Shown here in pieces: positions 39,785 to 45,220 of a DNA stretch of 45,220 nucleotides (its first letter is position 1; each line of letters begins with the position of its first letter). The notes beneath the pieces are model-generated. The model ran no database searches, was not told the DNA's origin, and saw only the letters and a program-made list of their open reading frames with translations. This DNA comes from Olsenella uli. GTDB taxonomy: Bacteria; Actinomycetota; Coriobacteriia; Coriobacteriales; Atopobiaceae. A program made the translations under genes and the position numbers. The stretch spans positions 1 through 45,220 of the forward strand of contig NZ_CAAKOQ010000034.1 of the NCBI RefSeq assembly GCF_901212675.1, written 5' to 3'.

Positions 39785-42655
39785 TCACTTGCCAGATCCC
39801 TGGTCGGAGCCGCTCGCCTGCACGTTGAGCGACTTGGAGAGGACCTGACCGGCCAGCTTGGTGGCCACGCCTCCCACGTAGTCGCCCTGGCCCTCCACGC
39901 ACACCGAGATGGCGAGCGTCGGGCTGTCATAGGGGGCAAAGCCCACGAACAGCGAGTTGACGCCGCCGGGTACCTCGGCCGTGCCGGTCTTGCCGGCCAC
40001 GCGGGCGCCCTTGACCTGTGCGGCCTTGCCCGAGCCCTCCTGGACCACGGCCAGCATCGCTTCCTTCACGTTGTTGGCCGTGTCGGCGGTGACCGCCTGT
40101 CCCAGGCTCTTAGGCTGGGTGGTGGAGATGGTGACGCCCTCGGGCGAGAGCACGTGGTCGACCACGTAGGGGTTCATGGCGACGCCGCCGTTGGCGATGG
40201 CCGCCGCCACCACGGCGTTCTGCATCACGGTGGTCTGCGGGCCCGCCGGGCTCGCGTGCTGGCCCACGGGCTGGCCCGCGCCGGCCCATGCCGTCTCCCA
40301 CGTCGTCATCTCGGACGGGTCGGGCATGAGCGAGGCGGTGGTGGAGAAGTCCTGACCCAGCCTGGTGCCGTAGCCAAAGGCGCGGGCGTAGCGCACGAGC
40401 GTGTCGGCGCCCACCTTCACGGCCACCTGACCGTAGGCGGTGTTGGCCGAGTGCGCGAATGCCTCGCGCAGGTTGGTGGTGCCAAAGTCCTCGCCGCTCA
40501 CGTTGGTGACCTTTGCGCCGCCGATGTCCATCTCGGCCGGGGCCGTGATGGAGGAGTCGAGATGGAAGGTGCCCGAGTCGAGCGCCGACAACAGCGTGAC
40601 TACCTTGAACGTGGAGCCCGGCGTGTAGAGCGACTGCGTGGAGCGGTCGACGAGGGCTCCCGTGGTGTCGCTCTGGAGGAGGTTGCCGATGTTGGCGTAG
40701 TCGTACGAGGGAGAGGACGCCTTGGCGAGCACCGCGCCGGTCTTGGGGTCGAGCACCACGATGGAGCCCGAGTAGCCCTGCAGCGCCTCCTCGGCTGCCT
40801 GCTGGATGCGCGAGTCGATGGTGAGGACCACCGAGTCGCCGGGCTGTTCCACGCCGGCAAGCGAGTAGAGGGCGCTCTGCCAGTTGGAGTAGTCGGCGTG
40901 CCCGGTGAGGGTGTCGTTCATGGAGGCCTCGACGCCGGTGGCGCCGTACTGCGTGGAGAGGTAGCCCACCGTGTGCGCGGCCAGCGTGCCCTGCGGGTAG
41001 GTGCGCACGAAGGTGCCATCGGCCTGCTGCAGCGACTCGGCAAGCGTCACGCCGTCGGCCGTGAGGATGGAGCCACGCTGCACGTACTCGCTCTTCTTGA
41101 TGGTGTGGTTGTTGTTGGGCAGCTGCTGGTAGTAGTCGGCCTTGATCACCTGGATGTAGGTGAGGTTGGCGATGAGCAGCGCAAAGAGCAACGTGAAGAA
41201 GGTCACGAGCGCCGTGAGGCGGTTGCCCAGGGCCACGCGGCCCAGGACGCCGCCCTCCACCGTGCCCAGCGAGAAGCTGCCGCGGGCGTGCTTGCCCTGC
41301 ACCACGGGCGTGGGGCCGGTGGCGCCGCCAAGCATGAGGCGGCTGGCCCCGTTGGCGCCGTTGCCGGCGGGCAGCACGTCTCGGCCGGTGCCCTCGTCGC
41401 CGCAGCGCAGCAGCAGGCCCACGATGATGAAGCTCGAGAGTAGCGACGAGCCGCCCTGGCTCATGAACGGCAGCGTGACGCCCGTGAGGGGCAGCAGCTT
41501 GGTGACGCCGCCCACGATGAGGAAGGCCTGGAACGAGAGCGACGTGGTGAGGCCCACGGCCGAGAAGGCGCTCATGTCGGACTTGGCGCGCGCTGCGGTG
41601 GTGAGGCCGCGCACGGCCAGCAGCATGAAGAGCAGAAGCACGGCGCTGCCGCCCAGGAGGCCCATCTCCTCTGCGACGGCTGAAAAGATGAAGTCGCTCT
41701 TGACAACGGGGATGAGGGTGGGCAGGCCCTTGCCGATGCCCGAGCCCACGAGGCCGCCGTCGGCGATGGAGTAGAGCGACTGCACGATCTGCAAGCCCGA
41801 GCCGGAGGGGTCCTGGAACGGGTCGAGCCAGATCTGGAAGCGCACGCGCACGTGGGAGAAGAAGTGGTAACACACCACGGCGCCCACGGCGAGCAGCGCC
41901 ACGGCCACGAGCACGTAGCCCACGCGTCCCGTGGCCACGTAGAGCATCACCACGAAGAGGGTGAAGAAGAGCAGGGCGCTTCCCAGGTCGGTCTCGAACA
42001 CCACGACGAGCAGGCTCATGCCCCACATGACGAGCATGGGGAGCAGCATGCGGATGCGCGGCAGGGTGAAGGGCCCGATCCGGCGCGACGACGCCGAGAG
42101 CAGCTCGCGGTTCTCGGAGAGGTACGCGGCGAGGAAGAGCGCGATGAGAATCTTGGCGAGCTCGCCGGGCTGGAAGGAGAAGCTGCCGATGTAGATCCAC
42201 AGCTTGGAGCCATAGACCTCGGTGCCGACGATCATGGGCAGCACGAGCAGCGCCACGCCGGTGATGCCGAGCGTGTACTTGTAGTCGGCCAGGTGGTCGA
42301 GGTTTGGCACGAACGCCAGCACCGCGATCATGGCCGCGATGGAGACGAAGAGCCAGATGACCTGGCCCATCGCGTCATCGGCCGAGAGGCGCGTCACGAA
42401 CGAGATGCCGATGCCCGAGAGCACGAAGACGATGGGCAGGATGGCCGGGTCGGCGCCTGGCGCGAGGATGCGCACGCCGATGTGCGCCGCCACGAAGGCC
42501 GCGAGAAGGCCGATGGGCACGGCGAGCGTCTGGAAGGTGAGCTGCGCGCCGGTGTTGATGACGTACATGGAATAGATGAGCAGGACGGGAATGGCGCCGG
42601 CCCCCAGCAAGAGGAGCTCGGTCGTGCGCCTGTTTCCTCCAACACCTTGTGCCAT
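39785..42655 (-). CDS. Fused RodA/FtsW (SEDS) glycosyltransferase and class B penicillin-binding protein
   Basis: One polypeptide of 956 residues holding both halves of the peptidoglycan elongation synthase. Residues about 1-425 are a SEDS protein with about ten transmembrane helices and motifs PNLDHLADYKYTLG, KLWIYIGSFSFQPGELAK, FETDLGSALLFF and PFMSQGGSSLLSSF. A linker and one helix lead to a class B PBP (about 480-956) with SxxK S681-K684 (PGSTFKVV), SxN SAN (HSANTAYGQ) and KTGTAEVPGG. No stop or frameshift separates the parts. In mycobacteria rodA and pbpA are adjacent separate genes in the same cluster position. GGGAGGCGAG precedes the ATG, 2 bp after pstP. Gene symbols rodA and pbpA apply to the two halves. 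Confidence 0.93.
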   Translation of the reverse strand: MAQGVGGNRRTTELLLLGAGAIPVLLIYSMYVINTGAQLTFQTLAVPIGLLAAFVAAHIGVRILAPGADPAILPIVFVLSGIGISFVTRLSADDAMGQVIWLFVSIAAMIAVLAFVPNLDHLADYKYTLGITGVALLVLPMIVGTEVYGSKLWIYIGSFSFQPGELAKILIALFLAAYLSENRELLSASSRRIGPFTLPRIRMLLPMLVMWGMSLLVVVFETDLGSALLFFTLFVVMLYVATGRVGYVLVAVALLAVGAVVCYHFFSHVRVRFQIWLDPFQDPSGSGLQIVQSLYSIADGGLVGSGIGKGLPTLIPVVKSDFIFSAVAEEMGLLGGSAVLLLFMLLAVRGLTTAARAKSDMSAFSAVGLTTSLSFQAFLIVGGVTKLLPLTGVTLPFMSQGGSSLLSSFIIVGLLLRCGDEGTGRDVLPAGNGANGASRLMLGGATGPTPVVQGKHARGSFSLGTVEGGVLGRVALGNRLTALVTFFTLLFALLIANLTYIQVIKADYYQQLPNNNHTIKKSEYVQRGSILTADGVTLAESLQQADGTFVRTYPQGTLAAHTVGYLSTQYGATGVEASMNDTLTGHADYSNWQSALYSLAGVEQPGDSVVLTIDSRIQQAAEEALQGYSGSIVVLDPKTGAVLAKASSPSYDYANIGNLLQSDTTGALVDRSTQSLYTPGSTFKVVTLLSALDSGTFHLDSSITAPAEMDIGGAKVTNVSGEDFGTTNLREAFAHSANTAYGQVAVKVGADTLVRYARAFGYGTRLGQDFSTTASLMPDPSEMTTWETAWAGAGQPVGQHASPAGPQTTVMQNAVVAAAIANGGVAMNPYVVDHVLSPEGVTISTTQPKSLGQAVTADTANNVKEAMLAVVQEGSGKAAQVKGARVAGKTGTAEVPGGVNSLFVGFAPYDSPTLAISVCVEGQGDYVGGVATKLAGQVLSKSLNVQASGSDQGSGK

Positions 42656-42657
42656 GG

Positions 42658-44397
42658 CTACTCGCCTCCCCCTGTGGTCTGTGCCTGCGCGTCGGTCGCC
42701 GCCGCGCTCGTTGCCTGATCCGTGGCCGCGCCCGTGGTGGCCGCATCGGGACCTGCCGCGCCGCCGGCGTCACCCACGGCGCCGTCCTGGCTCTCGGACT
42801 GGGCACCCGAGGCCACGACGCTGGCCTTGCTGCGCTCCTCCTGGATCTGCAGCTCGTAGGCCTGGACGGTCGCCTTGGCGTCGGCCTCGCTTGCCACGGT
42901 GATGCCGCTCGCCAGCTGGTGCTGCGTGGCCTCGGGCAGGTCGGAGACGCTCACCTGCGTGGCCGTGTCGAGCTGCGAGAGCGGAAGCCCGAGGATGGAG
43001 CTGCGGACTCCCTGGTAGATGGCCACGTTTCCGGCAAAGGTCCCCACATACCAGGACTTGTTGACGATGAGGGCGAGCGCCCCCACCACCACGGCCACCA
43101 CCGCGAGCACGCCCACGAGCCAGCCGATGACGGCGCGGTTGCGGGCGTGCCGGCGCTGTTCCTCGCGGCCGTCGCTCACGACGTCGACCACGATGACGGT
43201 TACGTTGTCGTGCGCACCCTCGGAGAGCGTGGCCGAGACGAGCGCGTCCACGCAGTCGATGGGCGTGGCGCTCGAGACGGCGATGGACTCGATGGCACTG
43301 TCGGGGATCATCGACGACAGGCCGTCGGAGCAGACGATGATGCGGTCGCCGCGCTCCACGTCGAGCATGAAGTGGTCGGCGTACATGTCCGGGTCTGAGC
43401 CCAGGGCGCGGGTGATGATGGAGCGCGAGGGGTGGACGCGCGCCTCGTCGGCGGTGATCTCGCCGGCGTCGACGAGCTCCTCCACGTAGGAGTGGTCGTG
43501 CGTGACGCGCACGAGCGTGCCCGCACGCAAGAGGTAGATGCGAGAGTCGCCCACGTGGGCCACGGCCATGTGCGTGCCCTCGATGATGCAGCAGCTGGCG
43601 GTGCAGCCCATGCCGGGCTTGCCCGTGCCGTTGGCGGCTCCCTCGATCACGGCCTCGTTGGCCGCCTCAACGGCTGCGCCGAGAAGCGCGTCGTCTGCCG
43701 CGGTGGGGGCGTGGGCGGCGATGGCCTGCACGGCGATGGAGCTCGCGACCTCGCCGGCCGCATGTCCTCCCATGCCGTCGCAGACGCCAAAGAGCGGGTT
43801 GCGCGCGAGGTAGGAGTCCTCATTGTGGCTGCGCACGAGGCCCACGTCGGTGCGTGCGGCCCAAGAGAGGCGGGTGTCGTTGCCAATCTCGACGTCCGCG
43901 TCGGGGCGGGCGTCGAGGTCTATCGCGGCGGGCGGCGTCTGCCATCCGCCGGCCGCCATCTGCGCCTCGATGGGCAGCGGACCCGTGGTCTCGGGGTCCG
44001 GGGCCACCTCGGGGGCAGGTGCCGGGTTGGGTGTAGGTGCGGGCTCGGGCACGGCTGCGGGAGCCGGTGCCGGCGCGAAGGCTGCCTGGGGCTGGACCTC
44101 GGTCGAGCTCGCGGGCTCGGGGGCCGGGGTGGCGTCCTGCTGGGCGGACGGCGCGTCTTGCGGCGCGGCGTCAGGTGCGGGCGAGGCTGCGGGCATCATC
44201 GCAGGCGCGGGTGCTGTCGCAGCTGCGGGCGCCGTATACGTGGCGTGGGCGGGCGTCGACGCGGGCTCCGTCTCGGGTACCGCAGCCGCGTGCGCTGGCG
44301 CGTCTCCATGCGCGCCAACCGGCTGCTGGGGCCTCACGCGGGTCAGGTGCCCGGTGCTCCCCAACTCGTCCGAGGTGTTCTCCGTCTCGTCGCTCAT
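42658..44397 (-). CDS. pstP: PP2C-family Ser/Thr phosphatase PstP
   Basis: Removes phosphates placed by PknB. The 579-residue protein has an Ala/Pro-rich disordered N-terminus of about 175 residues, absent from mycobacterial PstP; then the PP2C domain (about 180-410) with TDVGLVRSHNEDSYL, GVCDGMGGHAAGEVAS, HVGDSRIYLLR, ALGSDPD and CSDGLSSMI, holding the Mn-binding Asp residues; one transmembrane helix (VIGWLVGVLAVVAVVVGALAL); and an extracellular tail ending in an Ala/Thr/Gln-rich stretch. Its start overlaps the fhaB stop (ATGA) and its stop lies 2 bp before the RodA-PBP fusion, so expression is coupled. Confidence 0.93.
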   Translation of the reverse strand: MSDETENTSDELGSTGHLTRVRPQQPVGAHGDAPAHAAAVPETEPASTPAHATYTAPAAATAPAPAMMPAASPAPDAAPQDAPSAQQDATPAPEPASSTEVQPQAAFAPAPAPAAVPEPAPTPNPAPAPEVAPDPETTGPLPIEAQMAAGGWQTPPAAIDLDARPDADVEIGNDTRLSWAARTDVGLVRSHNEDSYLARNPLFGVCDGMGGHAAGEVASSIAVQAIAAHAPTAADDALLGAAVEAANEAVIEGAANGTGKPGMGCTASCCIIEGTHMAVAHVGDSRIYLLRAGTLVRVTHDHSYVEELVDAGEITADEARVHPSRSIITRALGSDPDMYADHFMLDVERGDRIIVCSDGLSSMIPDSAIESIAVSSATPIDCVDALVSATLSEGAHDNVTVIVVDVVSDGREEQRRHARNRAVIGWLVGVLAVVAVVVGALALIVNKSWYVGTFAGNVAIYQGVRSSILGLPLSQLDTATQVSVSDLPEATQHQLASGITVASEADAKATVQAYELQIQEERSKASVVASGAQSESQDGAVGDAGGAAGPDAATTGAATDQATSAAATDAQAQTTGGGE

Positions 44398-44807
44398 CGG
44401 CGGCTCACCCTCATGACCACGTCTCCCACCTGCACCTCGTCACCGTCGCGCAGGGTCACGGGCTCGCCGATGGAGCGGCCGTTCACGAGCGTGCCGTTGG
44501 TGGAGTTGAGGTCCTCGAGCACGAGCGCCGGGCCCTGCAGCGTGAAACGCGCGTGCGTGGCCGAGACGAACGGCTCGCTGATGACGATGTCGCTCGAGGG
44601 CGAGCGGCCCACGACCACCGGCCCCAGCATGTCGACGTGCAGGCCGCGCAGGTTGCGCGGGCCCTTGTCCACGTCGACGCACCAGATGGCCGGGTCCTTG
44701 CGCTGTCCCTTGACGAGGCCGATGCCCGTCCGCATCACCACGAGTAGGAACAGGTACAGAATCACCACGAGGGCGATGCGGCCTATGAACAGGACGAGAT
44801 CGATCAT
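44394..44807 (-). CDS. fhaB: FHA-domain membrane protein FhaB (FipA)
   Basis: A 137-residue phosphothreonine reader. An N-terminal transmembrane helix (LVLFIGRIALVVILYLFLLV) tethers a C-terminal FHA domain (about 60-137) with GRSPSSDIVI, SATHARF and LNSTNGTLVNG motifs. In mycobacteria FipA binds phosphorylated partners of the division and elongation machinery. Gene order (fhaA, fhaB, pstP) and overlap with pstP support the name. Confidence 0.9.
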   Translation of the reverse strand: MIDLVLFIGRIALVVILYLFLLVVMRTGIGLVKGQRKDPAIWCVDVDKGPRNLRGLHVDMLGPVVVGRSPSSDIVISEPFVSATHARFTLQGPALVLEDLNSTNGTLVNGRSIGEPVTLRDGDEVQVGDVVMRVSRR

Positions 44808-44809
44808 GC

Positions 44810-45220
44810 CTAGTTCTCCCGGAACTCGAGGTTCGTGAGGCCGAGGGTGATGAGGTCGCCTTCACGAAGGGCGCAGTCGTCTATGTCCACGTCGTTGACG
44901 AGGGTACCGTTGGTGGAGTTGAGGTCACGGATGCGCCAGCCCTGGCCGTCAAAGCTGAGCTCGGCGTGGTTTCGCGACACGTTGGGGTCGTGCAGCACGA
45001 CGCCGCCGGGCGTGCGCTCGCGGCCGATGATGGTGCTGGGCGCGTTGGCCGTGTAGGTGCGGCCCGACTGGCGGTCGATGAGCATGCAGCGCGCCTGGAC
45101 CTGGGCGCCGGCCTGCGCGGCCGGTGCGGCCTGGGGCCTGGGGGCACGCTCGGTGCGCGGGGTGGGGTTGGAGACGGCGCCGGGCGCGGCGGCTCGCTGG
45201 CCGGCTGCGTGGGCGGCCCC
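44810..45220 (-). CDS. fhaA: FHA-domain protein FhaA, C-terminal part (cut by the window edge)
   Basis: The visible 136 residues are an Ala/Pro/Gln-rich linker followed by an FHA domain (IIGRERTPGGVVL, SRNHAELSF, LNSTNGTLVNDVD). The frame is open to the window end with no stop, so the ATG at 45085 is probably internal and the gene continues to the right, where an N-terminal DUF3662 domain would be expected. FhaA in mycobacteria regulates peptidoglycan synthesis with MviN and PknB. It ends 2 bp before the fhaB start. Confidence 0.85.
   Translation of the reverse strand, partial: GAAHAAGQRAAAPGAVSNPTPRTERAPRPQAAPAAQAGAQVQARCMLIDRQSGRTYTANAPSTIIGRERTPGGVVLHDPNVSRNHAELSFDGQGWRIRDLNSTNGTLVNDVDIDDCALREGDLITLGLTNLEFREN

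Noticed and set aside
38108..41443. An 1111-codon plus-strand open frame
   Set aside because: Runs across pknB and the RodA-PBP gene in antisense; composition (Arg/His/Val/Gly) and lack of motifs mark it as a shadow.

Overview
The window looks like chromosomal DNA of a high-GC Actinobacterium of the class Coriobacteriia, probably an Olsenella/Atopobium-type Atopobiaceae. This is inferred from the mix of actinobacterial features (the fhaA-fhaB-pstP-rodA/pbpA-pknB cluster, a pair of PafBC-like WYL regulators) and firmicute-like features (sortase B, a CscD-like small anchor protein, a DnaQ-DinG fusion, a TSCPD protein). It was read by eye, with no database search. The first 3 kb are clearly AT-richer than the rest and carry rsmG-parA-parB with three parS sites, so the left end probably lies close to the replication origin.

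Layout. 0.3-3.1 kb: rsmG, parA, parB and a small membrane protein (chromosome segregation). 3.3-8.5 kb: rlmN (minus strand), then ddl and an exonuclease-helicase fusion of the DinG type. 8.5-10.7 kb: two translationally coupled WYL-domain regulators (minus). 11-13.8 kb: a membrane protein with an M28 peptidase fold, split by a huge acidic insert and lacking two key active-site residues. 13.9-18 kb (minus): a cell-surface locus with a type II membrane protein, a secreted beta-domain protein, a very small LAQTG-anchored protein, a secreted repeat protein and a class B sortase. 18.5-20.4 kb: tRNA-Gly, M29 aminopeptidase, tRNA-Lys. 20.8-28.6 kb: purB, a TSCPD protein, a Tat lipoprotein, a two-component system, purC, a two-TM protein and a possible stand-alone AIRS_C domain protein. 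28.6-32.7 kb: an accessory segment beside tRNA-Arg(CCT), made of an EcoRII-type restriction-modification pair, a structured non-coding stretch and a decayed IS3-family (IS150-like) element. 32.7-37.6 kb: a DUF2207 membrane protein, ferritin, glutamyl-Q tRNA(Asp) synthetase, tRNA-Ser, tRNA-Arg(ACG) and a small unknown protein. 37.7-45.2 kb (minus): the Ser/Thr kinase-phosphatase and cell-wall elongation cluster, where RodA and the class B PBP are one fused polypeptide; fhaA runs off the right end.

How the genes work together. The left end partitions the newly replicated origin. The right end couples PASTA-kinase signalling (PknB), its phosphatase (PstP) and two FHA readers to peptidoglycan synthesis by the RodA-PBP fusion; ddl supplies D-Ala-D-Ala for the same wall. 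The sortase locus probably builds a small protein complex on that wall. purB and purC are purine biosynthesis genes near each other but separated by a signalling operon.

Most interesting points: the sortase locus with its roughly 25-residue anchored peptide and a beta-module shared by neighbouring proteins; the M28-like pseudo-peptidase with a giant insert; the RodA-PBP fusion; a 142-nt foldback element upstream of purB; a strongly structured non-coding region beside the EcoRII-type system; and an IS remnant whose ribosome binding site is locked in a perfect terminal hairpin.
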